64,000 nt of DNA, taken from contig NZ_SJPF01000001.1 of the NCBI RefSeq assembly GCF_007859755.1, positions 1,290,082-1,354,081 on the forward strand, written 5' to 3'. A program made the translations under genes and the position numbers. This document shows positions 16,908 to 25,738 of the stretch, one piece after another. This DNA comes from Blastopirellula retiformator. Lineage in GTDB: Bacteria > Planctomycetota > Planctomycetia > Pirellulales > Pirellulaceae. How positions within the stretch are numbered: position 1 is the first letter of the stretch; each line of letters starts with the position of its first letter. Below the pieces are notes generated by a model, which saw nothing but the letters and a program-made list of their open reading frames with translations, did not search any database and was not told the DNA's origin.

Positions 16908-18407
16908 CTACAGATCGATCGTTCTGCTGGAAGGTTCCGGGCGGGGTGGAGCAGGGGCGCCGGCCGAGTTCCGGCTGGTTGGATCAGGCATTGGCGGCGG
17001 TGGCGGAACGTCTTCTTGCGGTAGCGGCTGGATGTCGATCGACGGAATCATTTCTGCCGGCGGTCCATTGTCGATCATGCCGCCGATCCCTTGTCGCAAG
17101 CGGTTGAATAAACCGCCCAATGGTCGCGGCGCCGCCGCGTCTTCGCCGGTGGGGGACGCATCGCCACGGAGGCGTTCCAAGGGGTTGATCGGCATCTCAG
17201 ACCGCATCCTCTGCAACATTCCGCCCGCTGCACTGATCGCTTGGCCGAGGTCGACGTCTCCCTCTTGAACGTCTTCCAGAAAGCTCGCCGCCACCACTTC
17301 CGGCGCATCGGCCAGCGCTACCTGCGGCTCTTGGAGCGTGCCGGTGATCTTCAGACGAACCGTCTTGCCGCGCAGCATTTTGAGGATTGGCGTTTCTTCA
17401 CTGAGGGTTTTGTCGAGTGGAACCGGAATCACGCACAGAATATCGAGCGTGTCGTCCAGGCCAACCGATCCGCTTGTCTGCACGCGGCAGTTGGGAAAGC
17501 CGATCTCCAGGCCCTTGTGATAGACGCGGCCGTTTTCCAGACGAAAGTTGATCTGACAGTTGTCGGCGATTTGAACGGTCGGTTCGATCTTGAGAGCATC
17601 GGTCAACGAACGGACGATCGGTCCGGCGATCAGCGACGCGTGGTGGATCTCGAGCGTGCCGTGGCCGCTGCCTTGCTTCGGATTGTCGAGCGGGAACTCC
17701 CATTCTTCAAACCGGAGCGAGGCTTCGCCATTGACGTTGGTCACGCCATGCATGATCGGCACGGCGTACTTCAGCAGGTCATCGCACATCTCTTCGGTCA
17801 GCTGGAAGTGATGCATCGCTTGGATGTGATCAAACTGCAGCAGCGGGCCATGCTCGGCCGTGGAGGGAGTCAGATGGCCATACAAGTCGAAGTGTTCGAT
17901 CTTCCACTCGGCGCCGCCGGGGCGATTGGCCGAAAGCGTCGCGTCCTGAATTTCGATCGAGACCTGCCGATTGAGCGCCTCGGTCAACTTGGTTTCGTCG
18001 ATCGGCGCCGGCTCGCTGGCGACCGAATCGATCAGGCTGTCCTCTTGCTTTTGGATAACGAAGTGCAGGTTCGGCTTGATGATCTCAAGATTGCCGAGTT
18101 GCCGCGGATTGACGATCAGTTGCCAGAAGTAGACGTCGTTCCGCATCTTCGGCACGCTGACGGTGAACTTGTCTTCCCGCTGGCGAATCTGAAGGCCTTC
18201 GATCCGCGTCGGCGTCAGCCAGCCGAGCGAAACGCGATCGACCATCACTTCGAATTCCGAAGCGGCCAGCACGGCGCTCAAGCCGCGCTGCGTCAGCGGG
18301 CGATACGAAACGAGCGTGGGCGCGGCGGCGATCAGCAGGGCGATAGCGCCCGCGCCGCTCAAGATCCACCAGAACCAGCTTCGTTTTTTGGGCGTTTCGT
18401 CCGTCAT
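16908..18407 (-). CDS. Single-pass membrane protein resembling AsmA/DUF748-type envelope proteins
   Basis: The protein has 499 residues from the ATG at 18407; a GTG three codons earlier is also open. One N-terminal transmembrane helix (about 10-32, SWFWWILSGAGAIALLIAAA) is followed by a long beta-rich periplasmic region without cysteines. The layout (VMVDRVSLGWLTPTRIEGLQI, SGSVGLDDTLDILCVIPVPL, LKITGTLQEPQVAL) recalls AsmA-like proteins, which bridge the envelope and move phospholipids. The similarity I see is one of pattern, not a firm family match. The C-terminus is Pro-rich. It is the upstream gene of a likely pair with tspO. Confidence 0.55.
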   Translation of the reverse strand: MTDETPKKRSWFWWILSGAGAIALLIAAAPTLVSYRPLTQRGLSAVLAASEFEVMVDRVSLGWLTPTRIEGLQIRQREDKFTVSVPKMRNDVYFWQLIVNPRQLGNLEIIKPNLHFVIQKQEDSLIDSVASEPAPIDETKLTEALNRQVSIEIQDATLSANRPGGAEWKIEHFDLYGHLTPSTAEHGPLLQFDHIQAMHHFQLTEEMCDDLLKYAVPIMHGVTNVNGEASLRFEEWEFPLDNPKQGSGHGTLEIHHASLIAGPIVRSLTDALKIEPTVQIADNCQINFRLENGRVYHKGLEIGFPNCRVQTSGSVGLDDTLDILCVIPVPLDKTLSEETPILKMLRGKTVRLKITGTLQEPQVALADAPEVVAASFLEDVQEGDVDLGQAISAAGGMLQRMRSEMPINPLERLRGDASPTGEDAAAPRPLGGLFNRLRQGIGGMIDNGPPAEMIPSIDIQPLPQEDVPPPPPMPDPTSRNSAGAPAPPRPEPSSRTIDL

Positions 18408-18511
18408 CGGAATCACCTACGACCGAGGGGGAAGGAGACGTCAGCGTTTTATCTTAAACACGTAGCGAGCCGATGGGAAAACCTTACCGACCGCAAATCG
18501 GGGGTTATCAC

Positions 18512-18545
18512 AAAAAAAGAGCGATCCCTGGTGGGGGATCGCTCT
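18512..18545 (-). terminator. Intrinsic terminator after tpx
   Basis: On the minus strand AGAGCGATCCC pairs perfectly with GGGATCGCTCT around a 6-nt loop, followed by seven T. It lies 27 bp after the tpx stop codon. Confidence 0.9.
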
Positions 18546-18572
18546 GTTACGGTTTGCCAGCTGCGAGACGAA

Positions 18573-19097
18573 CTAGGCGAGACACTTGTCCAGGGCCGCG
18601 ATCACGTCGTCGTAGTTCGGCTCTTGCGTCACTTCCGAAACGACTTCGCCGTAGACGACCGTGCCGTCCGCGTCGAGCACGTAGGCGCCGCGAGCCAGCA
18701 GCATCAGCTCTTCCATCAGCATGCCCCAGTTGTTGCCGAAGCTGCGGGTTTGATAGTCGGAGCCCTTCTGGATGTTTTCGATGCCTTCGGCGCCGCAGAA
18801 GCGGTTCATCGCGAACGGCAAGTCGCAACTGACCGTCAGAGCGTTGATCTTGTCGCCGTAGCTGCCCAGCTTTTCGTTGAAGGTGCGGGTCTGCGTCGCA
18901 CAGACGCCGGTGTCGACCGACGGCACAACGCTGAGGATGGTCGGCTTGCCTTTGACGTCGGCCAGCGTGATCGCCTTCAGGCCTTCCGGGCCAAAGCTAT
19001 GCAGGGTGAATTCGGGAGCCGGCTTGCCGACTTCGACCGCTTCGCCGGCCAGAGTCATCGGGTTGCCTTTAAACGTGACGGCGCCTGATCGCGACAT
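18573..19097 (-). CDS. tpx: Thiol peroxidase (atypical 2-Cys peroxiredoxin)
   Basis: The protein has 174 residues from the ATG at 19097, preceded by CAGGAGAATC; the longer open frame runs into the repeat copy and is not coding. The peroxidatic cysteine is in PSVDTGVCATQTRTFNE and the resolving cysteine in SCDLPFAMNRFCG, the Tpx spacing. It begins like E. coli Tpx (VTFKGNPMTLAG). Tpx reduces alkyl and hydrogen peroxides with thioredoxin in the periplasm or cytosol; there is no signal peptide here. It is monocistronic, with its own terminator at 18512-18545. Confidence 0.95.
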   Translation of the reverse strand: MSRSGAVTFKGNPMTLAGEAVEVGKPAPEFTLHSFGPEGLKAITLADVKGKPTILSVVPSVDTGVCATQTRTFNEKLGSYGDKINALTVSCDLPFAMNRFCGAEGIENIQKGSDYQTRSFGNNWGMLMEELMLLARGAYVLDADGTVVYGEVVSEVTQEPNYDDVIAALDKCLA

Positions 19098-19440
19098 AGG
19101 AGATTCTCCTGAGCTGAAGTTTGCGTGCGAGGGGGTTCGATACGCCGGTATTGTCTCCCACTGTCGGCGGCCGAGAAAGGGGGCGCTTGCCGCTGGCGGC
19201 CAATCTTCTTGGCCAAGAAACAGATCAGCCCGCGGGCCAAAGTCCGCGGGCTGATCCAAGTCGTCGTAGGTATCGCGAGATTTGACGCTAGCTACCTGTT
19301 GAAAAATGCCATCGTGGCATTTTTCAACCTCGCCAGGCTCAGAGCATAGCTCTTCGCGGCTCGCAAAATAACGACTTACGTCGTTATTTTGGGATCGCAT
19401 CCGTGCGATCACGCAGTCCGTCGAGAAAATCAACGGACTG
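19098..19440. other. 343-bp intergenic region: GC-rich hairpin and repeat copy B
   Basis: Positions 19223-19256 form a perfect 13-bp hairpin (GATCAGCCCGCGG with CCGCGGGCTGATC, 8-nt loop) without a T-run. From 19288 the region is filled by copy B of the five-hairpin element. No gene is supported. Confidence 0.6.
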
Positions 19441-19444
19441 CTAG
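19288..19444 (-). repeat. Five-hairpin dispersed element, copy B (full length)
   Basis: This is about 157 bp. In the proposed RNA sense (minus strand here) it starts CTAGCAGTCCG and ends CAGGTAGCTAGC. It contains five successive hairpins: CAGTCCGTTGA/TCGACGGACTG, GATCGCA/TGCGATC, AAAATAACGAC/GTCGTTATTTT with loop GTAA, AGAGC/GCTCT, and TTGAAAAATGCCA/TGGCATTTTTCAA. Stem 3 is fully Watson-Crick in this copy. Its first four bases overlap the stop codon of the BON gene. Confidence 0.9.
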
Positions 19445-19653
19445 GCCCAATTCACTTCCAGCTGGTTTTCGATCTGATCGACGCCAGCCTGGCGCAGGGC
19501 CTCTTGAGCCATTTGCTTCTGGAAAAAGGAGGAGACGCTCCCTTTCAGCACGATGCGGTCTTGCTCATGTTCAAAGCGGAACGAGCGTCCAGCAAAGTGC
19601 GGGTTGTTGGCGAGTGCGCGTTCCACATTGGCGGAAAAATCGGTTTGATTCAT
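19441..19653 (-). CDS. Small BON-domain protein (paralogue of the one at 7202-7426)
   Basis: The protein has 70 residues. It is one BON domain: SANVERALANNPHF, RSFRFEHEQDRIVLKGSV, SSFFQKQMAQEALRQAG, IENQLEVNW. There is no signal peptide or membrane helix. The TAG stop codon is formed by the terminal CTAG of repeat copy B, so the repeat inserted at or exactly beside the gene's end. The shared DRIVL.G.V..F.QKQ core with the other copy points to duplication of a small, possibly membrane-associated protein. The function is unknown. Confidence 0.75.
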   Translation of the reverse strand: MNQTDFSANVERALANNPHFAGRSFRFEHEQDRIVLKGSVSSFFQKQMAQEALRQAGVDQIENQLEVNWA

Positions 19654-19770
19654 GAGTCTGCTCTAACAGGGATAAGCCGGGGTGTGAACGTCGCGGTGGG
19701 GCTGACCAGAAATTTCTATCGACCGTGCTAGCGTCGTAAATTGAGCCCTGAATTCCGAATCTATCGCTGG

Positions 19771-19810
19771 AAAAAGCGAAACGGCGCCGATCGTAACGAT
19801 GGCGCCGTTT
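19771..19810 (-). terminator. Intrinsic terminator after alaS
   Basis: On the minus strand AAACGGCGCC pairs with GGCGCCGTTT around a 12-nt loop, followed by CGCTTTTT. It lies 42 bp after the alaS stop codon. Confidence 0.8.
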
Positions 19811-19851
19811 GGTCGGTCGGTTGAAAACTGGGAAGAGTTTTCGGCGTGGGC

Positions 19852-22665
19852 CTAGCCCAGCATCTGCTTCCCAAACGCAACGGCCGCGGCCAATGCGTCG
19901 GCAATCTTGCCCGGCTCTTTGCCGCCCGCTTGAGCCATGTCAGGGCGACCGCCGCCGCTGCCGCCGACGATCGTGGCGATCTCTTTGACCCAGGCTCCGG
20001 CCTTGCCGCCTGACTTGACGACCTCTTCGCTGAGCCCGGCGACCATCATCACCTTTTCGTCTCCCTGGGCCGCGATCAGCAGCACCGCACAGGGGGCCGC
20101 CTTCTTGCGGAGCTGATCGATCAGGCCGCGCATCTCGTTCGGACCGGCGCCAGGCGCTTCGGAGACGATCAGTTTGGTCGAGCCGACCGTTTCGGCCTTG
20201 GCCAGCAAGTCGTCGGCCGTCAGCACGCCCATCTCGGCGCGAGCGGCGATCTCTTTCTTCAGCGAGTCGACATCGGCCAGCATCGCCGTGATTCGGGCCG
20301 GGGCGTCGAACATGCCGACGTTGACCATCCGGGCCGATTCTTTGAGCGTCTCTTTTTGCGCCGCGTAGTCGGGCTCGGCCGCTTTGGCGTTGGTCGTGAT
20401 CGGCGAGATCTCTCCCGGCGCCTTGCCGCTGCCGCCGGCCGCTTTCTTCAGATCGCGGACGTACTGCTGCAGCTGCTTGATCGCTTCCGGCACGTCGAGC
20501 TTCGCGACGCCGAGCGCCTTCGCCATTTCGCCCAGCGACGATGCGACTTGCTCGCGATACTCTTTCGCCTTGTCGCCGGTCAGGGCGACGATACGGCGTA
20601 CGCCTGCCGACGGGCCTTCTTCGCTAACGACCTCAAACATGCCGACTTGCGACGTGTTGGTCAGGTGCGTGCCGCCGCACAGTTCGCGGCTGAAGGTACC
20701 CATCGAAACCAGGCGAACCGGGTCAGGGTACTTCTCGCCAAACAGCATCATCGCGCCCAGCTCGCGAGCCTTCGCCAGCGGCACGGTTTCCCATTTGACG
20801 GTTTCGCTCGCTGAAACGCGTTCATTAACGTCTTCTTCGATCGCCGCCAGTTGCTCGGGCGTGACCGCTGACATGTTGCTGAAGTCGAAGCGAAGCCAAT
20901 CTTCGTCGACCTTCGAGCCTTGTTGCTGGGCGTGTTCGCCAAGGTTCTTCTGTAGCGCGTAGTGCAGGATGTGCGTCGCCGAGTGAGCCCGCTGAATGCC
21001 GGTGCGACGCTGGCTGACGACCGCCTTCGCGTCGACGTTGCTGCTGATTTTGCCGCTGGCCAGGTAGCCGCGATGCAGGAACAGGTCGCTATCTTTCTGC
21101 GTGTCGGTGACGATAAACAGGAAGCCCTCGCCGACGATCTCGCCGGTGTCGCCAACCTGACCGCCTGACTCGCCATAGAACGGCGTCGAATCGGTGACGA
21201 CGATCAGCTCATGCTCTTCGCCTAGCAACTCATAGTCGTCGACCAGTTTCGTCGTACCGTCCTCATCGTTCGCGACGATGCCTTTGATCGTCACATCGGC
21301 GTCGCTTTGGTCATAGCCGACAAAGTCGGTTTGGCGGAGCGTGTTCTTCAGCGATTCGATCGGACCGGTTTCGAACAGCTTCATCGTGCCGGTACCGGTC
21401 AACTCGCCGAACTTCTCCATCTCTTCTTTGTAGCCGGGCCAGTCAAAGGTCAGCCCTTTTTCGGCCGCGACCTGCTCAAACAATTCCGGCGGAAAGCCAT
21501 AAGTTTGATACAGCTCGGCCGCTTCGCCGCCGCTGACGACCGTCAGGTTGTCTTTGCGCATCGTGGCAAAGACCTTTTCGGTCCGCGCCAGGCCTTCGTC
21601 AAGTCGATCAAGGAAGTTCTCCTCTTCGGTCTTGATCACGTTTGCTACCCGCTGCGTCGTCTCTTGCAGTTCGGGGTAGGGGGTCTTCATCATCTCGGCG
21701 ATCTTATCGACCAACTGATACGCGAACGGCTTGCGGAGACCCATTTGGTGACCGTCGAGAACCGCGCGGCGGAGCAACCGGCGGATGACGTACTTTTCCT
21801 TCTGGGCGCCGGGATAGACGTTTTCGTGAATCGCGAAGGTGCAGGCGCGGATGTGGTCGGTGATGCGGCGGAGACGACGGCCATTGTCTTCTTCCGGCAC
21901 GTACTTCACGCCGCAGATTTCGGCCGCCGCTTCGACGATCGGACGCAGGATATCGATGTGGTAATTGGTGGTGACGCCTTGCAGGGTGGCGGCGGTTCGT
22001 TCGAGACCCATGCCGGTGTCGATGTTCTTGCTCGGCAGCGACTCCAGGTTGTTCGGCGGATCGCCGACGCGGTTGAACTGCGTAAAGACGAGATTCCAGA
22101 TCTCGACCGGCTTGCTCCCTTTCGGGTGATAGTAGATTTCGCTGCACGGGCCGCAGACGCCGTCGGGGCCTTGGCTCGGCGCGCTGGCAGGCCAGAAGTT
22201 TTCGTCTTCTTCCAGGCGATCAATGCGGGAAGTCGGCAGGCCGATCTTTTCGTGCCAATAGTCGGCCGCTTCGTTGTCATCTTTGTAGACGGTGACGGTC
22301 AGTTGGTCGGCCGGCAGTCCCAGCCATTTCTTGTCGGTCAGAAACTCCCACGCCCACGAGATCGCATCGGGCTTGAAGTAGTCGCCGAAGCTGAAGTTGC
22401 CGAGCATCTCGAAGAAGGTGTGGTGGTAGGCGGTGCGGCCGACATTGTCGATGTCGCCGGTTCGCAGGCACTTCTGACAGGTGGTCGCCCGGGTGAAGTC
22501 GAGCTTCACGCGGCCGAGGAAGTGATCCTTGAATTGGTTCATCCCGGCCGGGGTAAACAGCACCGAAGGATCCCAGGTCGGTACGAGCACGTCGCTTGCG
22601 CGGCGGGCATGTCCTTTGGTTTCGTAGAAACTGAGGTACTTTTCACGGAGTTCGTCGGTCTTCAT
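19852..22665 (-). CDS. alaS: Alanyl-tRNA synthetase
   Basis: The protein has 937 residues, slightly longer than E. coli AlaRS (876). The class II catalytic domain is N-terminal: motif 1 region VLFTPAGMNQFKDHFLG, QKCLRTGDIDNVGRTAYHHT, and motif 3 GMGLERTAATLQG. The editing domain carries the zinc/His set HSATHILHYAL and CGGTHL. A C-terminal C-Ala domain ends the protein, with GGSGGGRPDMAQAGG. It charges tRNA-Ala and clears mischarged Ser and Gly. A linker of about 30 residues near the C-Ala boundary (AAGGSGKAPGEISPITT) is longer than usual. The gene is monocistronic with a clear terminator. Confidence 0.98.
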   Translation of the reverse strand: MKTDELREKYLSFYETKGHARRASDVLVPTWDPSVLFTPAGMNQFKDHFLGRVKLDFTRATTCQKCLRTGDIDNVGRTAYHHTFFEMLGNFSFGDYFKPDAISWAWEFLTDKKWLGLPADQLTVTVYKDDNEAADYWHEKIGLPTSRIDRLEEDENFWPASAPSQGPDGVCGPCSEIYYHPKGSKPVEIWNLVFTQFNRVGDPPNNLESLPSKNIDTGMGLERTAATLQGVTTNYHIDILRPIVEAAAEICGVKYVPEEDNGRRLRRITDHIRACTFAIHENVYPGAQKEKYVIRRLLRRAVLDGHQMGLRKPFAYQLVDKIAEMMKTPYPELQETTQRVANVIKTEEENFLDRLDEGLARTEKVFATMRKDNLTVVSGGEAAELYQTYGFPPELFEQVAAEKGLTFDWPGYKEEMEKFGELTGTGTMKLFETGPIESLKNTLRQTDFVGYDQSDADVTIKGIVANDEDGTTKLVDDYELLGEEHELIVVTDSTPFYGESGGQVGDTGEIVGEGFLFIVTDTQKDSDLFLHRGYLASGKISSNVDAKAVVSQRRTGIQRAHSATHILHYALQKNLGEHAQQQGSKVDEDWLRFDFSNMSAVTPEQLAAIEEDVNERVSASETVKWETVPLAKARELGAMMLFGEKYPDPVRLVSMGTFSRELCGGTHLTNTSQVGMFEVVSEEGPSAGVRRIVALTGDKAKEYREQVASSLGEMAKALGVAKLDVPEAIKQLQQYVRDLKKAAGGSGKAPGEISPITTNAKAAEPDYAAQKETLKESARMVNVGMFDAPARITAMLADVDSLKKEIAARAEMGVLTADDLLAKAETVGSTKLIVSEAPGAGPNEMRGLIDQLRKKAAPCAVLLIAAQGDEKVMMVAGLSEEVVKSGGKAGAWVKEIATIVGGSGGGRPDMAQAGGKEPGKIADALAAAVAFGKQMLG

Positions 22666-22983
22666 GGCGAAATCAGGCCGGGCCAGTAGGAGTCAAATAG
22701 CGCTGTTTAAAGGGGTTATGATACGCCCTGGAGGGCGAATCGGCTAGGCGGCGCGTGATCTGAACCGCCGCTAGAGGGTAGGACGCGATCGGGCGAGAAA
22801 GGTTTGCGGCTAGCAAAAAAAGAGGCTTCCGGGTGATGCGAACCGGAAGCCTCTTTGGTCATGGGCGTCGGATGGAGCCCGCCGACGCCCAAACGGAGGA
22901 AGTTTCGTTGCTCAACTCAGTGGTGCACTCGCTATGGCGGAAGACGACTGCGGAGATTCAGTCGTCCGCCGCACGCGAGAAAA
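22666..22983. other. 318-bp intergenic region between alaS and recA
   Basis: It holds the recA terminator (22815-22856) and a second hairpin GCGTCGG/CCGACGC at 22865-22888, both read from the recA transcript. The alaS promoter must lie at 22666-22800; I see no strong -35/-10 pair. No gene is supported. Confidence 0.5.
22815..22856 (-). terminator. Intrinsic terminator after recA
   Basis: On the minus strand AAAGAGGCTTCCGG pairs perfectly (14 bp) with CCGGAAGCCTCTTT around a 10-nt loop, extended by further T. It lies 127 bp after the recA stop codon. Confidence 0.9.
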
Positions 22984-24144
22984 TTACAATTCTTCCGACG
23001 ATTCCTCGTCTTTGGATTCGTCCTTACTTGGGGCGGCTTCAAACAGCTTTTCGCCGCCATGGCCAGCCGCGTGCAGCACTTTTTGCTTCAGTTCCGAGGT
23101 GATCTCGGGATTTTCGATCAAAAACGCCCGGGCCTTCTCTTTTCCTTGACCCAACTGCGTATCTCCATAGCGGAACCAGGCCCCGCTGCGAGCGACGATC
23201 TTCTGTTCCAAGGCCAAGTCCAGAATGTCCCCTTCATAACTGATGCCATTGCTGTGCATCATGTCGAACTCCGCAATCCGGAACGGCGGAGCCACTTTGT
23301 TTTTCACAATCTTGCAGCGAACGCGCTGGCCGACCACGTCCTCCCCATCTTTCAGCTGGCCGATGCGGCGAACGTCGACGCGGCACGAACAGTAGAACTT
23401 CAGGGCGCGACCGCCGGGGGTCGTTTCGGGGCTGCCGAACATCACCCCCACTTTTTCGCGGATCTGGTTGATGAAGATCACGATCGTCTTTGACTTCGCG
23501 ATGATGCCGGTCAGCTTACGCATCGACTGGCTCATTAAGCGGGCCTGCAGACCGACGTGCGAATCGCCGATTTCGCCGTTGAGTTCCGCACGGGGAACCA
23601 ACGCTGCGACCGAGTCGACCACGATCACGTCGACCGCGTTTGATTTGACCAGCATTTCGGTAATTTGCAGACCTTCCTCGCCGCTCGACGGCTGGCTGAC
23701 CAGCAGCGTTTCGAGCTCGACCCCCAGCTTTTTGGCCCAACTGGGGTCCAAGGCGTGTTCAGCGTCGACAAAGGCGGCGATGCCGCCGGCCGCTTGGGCC
23801 TGGGCGATCACGTGCAGCGCGATCGTCGTTTTACCGCTCGATTCGGGGCCGAAGATCTCGATGATGCGTCCGCGGGGTAGTCCCTTCCCGCCAAGCGCCA
23901 GGTCGAGCGAAAGAGAACCGGTCTGGATCCCTTCGATCTGTTGGTGATTCGAGCCGAGAGGCATGATCGCCCCTTCACCAAACGACTTTTCAATTTGCTG
24001 TAGCGTCGTTTTAAGAACGGCATTGCCGGACAGCATCGCGGCGACATCTTTGTGCTCCGCCTTGGGCGACTTATCAGCGCCGGCCGCCTTCTTGGTGTTC
24101 TTTTTCGCCATTCGTCCGTTCTTGGAAGCTGTTGCAGTGACCAT
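22984..24144 (-). CDS. recA: RecA recombinase
   Basis: The protein has 386 residues from the ATG at 24144, with AAAGGAGCC 6 nt upstream; the longer open frame crosses the promoter and is rejected. Walker A is in [15 protein letters not shown]; other RecA signatures are [44 protein letters not shown] and [19 protein letters not shown]. The N-terminus has a Lys-rich extension of about 35 residues and the C-terminus is acidic ([13 protein letters not shown]). It promotes homologous strand exchange and LexA autocleavage. The promoter carries an inverted repeat suited to LexA. There is no intein. Confidence 0.98.
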   Translation of the reverse strand: MVTATASKNGRMAKKNTKKAAGADKSPKAEHKDVAAMLSGNAVLKTTLQQIEKSFGEGAIMPLGSNHQQIEGIQTGSLSLDLALGGKGLPRGRIIEIFGPESSGKTTIALHVIAQAQAAGGIAAFVDAEHALDPSWAKKLGVELETLLVSQPSSGEEGLQITEMLVKSNAVDVIVVDSVAALVPRAELNGEIGDSHVGLQARLMSQSMRKLTGIIAKSKTIVIFINQIREKVGVMFGSPETTPGGRALKFYCSCRVDVRRIGQLKDGEDVVGQRVRCKIVKNKVAPPFRIAEFDMMHSNGISYEGDILDLALEQKIVARSGAWFRYGDTQLGQGKEKARAFLIENPEITSELKQKVLHAAGHGGEKLFEAAPSKDESKDEESSEEL

Positions 24145-24219
24145 TTTCCGGGCTCCTTTATGGTAAATGTCTTGTCCGCTGGCAAGCATCCTTAGTTCGC
24201 ATCGACTAAACGGATGGGC

Positions 24220-24248
24220 AGTGTACGTCTGTTGGGTGTACATGTCAA
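24220..24248 (-). promoter_or_regulatory. recA promoter with candidate LexA operator
   Basis: On the minus strand TTGACA (24243-24248) and TACACT (24220-24225) are 17 bp apart. The inverted repeat TGTAC-N11-GTACA (24222-24242) covers the spacer and the -10 box, the right place for a repressor. LexA is the obvious candidate; the box is not the E. coli or Bacillus type. Confidence 0.65.
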
Positions 24249-24392
24249 CAGTGTCTTACCTCTGACTAAAGAAGAGTATCGGGGCGCCCTCTGACACGGT
24301 TGGTCACGGCCTGGGGAGAATCGAAAAGTTTTTGTTAGAAGCCTGGATATGTGAAAATGGGGCAAATGCGTCGTTGGTGTTGGCCATTGCAG

Positions 24393-24613
24393 GGACTGGA
24401 CTCCTCGCGTTGTTTTTTCTGCGGGCCGCTAGGTGATGGGGGGCGTTTTCCCTCGGCTTGCGCACTCGGGCTACGATTGGGGACAGACTGGACTGGACCG
24501 TTGCGTTTTTTGTTGAGTTGGTGGACTGGACTCCTCGCGTTGTTTTTTTTCTGCGGGCCGCTGGGTGATGGGGGCGTTTTCCCTCGGCTTGCGCACTCGG
24601 GCTACGATTGGGG
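24393..24613. repeat. Direct duplication of a ~90-bp unit upstream of recA
   Basis: The unit beginning GGACTGGACTCCTCGCG and ending GGCTACGATTGGGG occurs at 24393-24482 and again at 24523-24613 with few differences, mainly T- and G-run lengths. The intervening 40 bp contain a partial echo (GACTGGACTGGACC). The second half of each unit belongs to the TTTCCCTCG...CGGGCTAC family. Confidence 0.85.
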
Positions 24614-24792
24614 CTGAACCCTACGCGGGCCATTGGCTATCGGGAATCGACCAGAATTCCGTGCGCTTTGTCAAGCAAAACGGTTGGTGGGAACGGGCGC
24701 CGGGGCATTTCTTCGCGCAGCGAAGGTGCATCGCCGAATTTCTGCTCGGTCGACTGGAAAACCAGTTCCCGTCAACTTCGACTGGGCAACCC

Positions 24793-24825
24793 ATTCATTG
24801 CCACGAAGACCTGGCAACGGCACCC
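24793..24825 (+). repeat. 33-bp hairpin repeat, copy 1
   Basis: It is 29/33 identical to 61818-61850. The core is GCCACG-AAGA-C(C/G)TGGC. It lies 8 bp after the exbB stop codon. Confidence 0.75.
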
Positions 24826-24832
24826 CGAAGAA

Positions 24833-25726
24833 TTACGTCGCAATCTGCTCGGCGGGGGTCGGTTCCGCTTCTTCTTCATCCAGATGATGCTGGTGGATGC
24901 GGGTTTTGCCCTCGAATTCTTCGATCGCCGGCAAGAGGCTGAAGAGGCGTTCGTCGATTTGGTGGAACAGGTTGATGATCCGGCTCTCGAAGTATTGGGC
25001 CAGGATCGCCGCCGGAATCGCCACGACCAGGCCCCCGAGCGTGGTGACGAGGGCGACGTAAATTCCTTCGGCCAGTTGATTGGCCCGGTTGCCGCCGATG
25101 TCGAGCTGCGTCGTTTTGTAGAACGCCCAGATAATCCCCCAGACCGTACCCAGCAGGCCCATCAGCGGCGTCACGCCGGCGGCCAGGGTCAGCCAGCGGA
25201 CGTTGCCGTACAGGCGATCCGCTTCTCGTTCGCTCGCTTCGTTGACGGCGTGCACCACTTCCGACTGCGGGCGACCGATGCGGGAGAGCATCGATTCGAC
25301 GATGCTGGCCATCGCCGACGGATATTTCTTGCACAGGCGATACGCTTCTTTCGGCTGAAAGCCGGCCGGCGATTCTTTCAGGTCTTCCAGGCCGTCGACC
25401 AGCGCCGGCGGAATGGTCCGACCGCGGCGCAGGGCGATCGCCCGTTCAAACGCCAGCGTGACGACCAGCATCGACATCAAGCCGATCGGGATCATCATCT
25501 GGCCACCCTTCAAGATCAGGGCGACCAGGTGCAGCTGATCATCGTCTCCCAGCTTTTCTTCCAGCAAGGCGCCAGATTCGTTGGCGACCGGCGCAGGCTC
25601 TTCATCGGCGGCGGCTGCGTCGTTATTCTCTTGCGCCCAAGCGGCGACCACGCCGACCCCGGCGGTCAGCAGAAAGGTGAACAACAGCAGCGCGACGTAT
25701 CGCTGGGTCAACGAAAATCGTGTCAT
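24833..25726 (-). CDS. MotA/TolQ/ExbB proton-channel family protein
   Basis: The protein has 297 residues. An N-terminal signal-like helix (about 8-30, VALLLFTFLLTAGVGVVAAWA) is followed by an acidic periplasmic stretch and three channel helices: about 75-95, 180-205 and 220-245. Typical ExbB/TolQ text is WLTLAAGVTPLMGLLGTVWGI and YVALVTTLGGLVVAIPAAI. It would form an energy-transducing inner-membrane complex with an ExbD/TolR partner, but no such gene follows. It starts 12 bp after the giant TPR gene, as in planctomycete TPR-ExbB-ExbD operons, so the pair probably acts together in the envelope. Confidence 0.88.
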   Translation of the reverse strand: MTRFSLTQRYVALLLFTFLLTAGVGVVAAWAQENNDAAAADEEPAPVANESGALLEEKLGDDDQLHLVALILKGGQMMIPIGLMSMLVVTLAFERAIALRRGRTIPPALVDGLEDLKESPAGFQPKEAYRLCKKYPSAMASIVESMLSRIGRPQSEVVHAVNEASEREADRLYGNVRWLTLAAGVTPLMGLLGTVWGIIWAFYKTTQLDIGGNRANQLAEGIYVALVTTLGGLVVAIPAAILAQYFESRIINLFHQIDERLFSLLPAIEEFEGKTRIHQHHLDEEEAEPTPAEQIAT

Positions 25727-25738
25727 GGGAACCTGCGT

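Larger units (their letters stand above)
24145..24832. other. 688-bp intergenic region: recA promoter and several short repeats
   Basis: It contains the recA promoter (24220-24248), two direct copies of a 90-bp unit 130 bp apart (24393-24482 and 24523-24613), and one copy of the 33-bp hairpin family (24793-24825). I see no gene. Open frames on the + strand here run through the opposite strand of exbB and are shadows. Confidence 0.7.

Noticed and set aside
22984-24243. Longer recA frame from 24243
   Set aside because: It would start inside the promoter -10/-35 region. The ATG at 24144 has a strong ribosome site.
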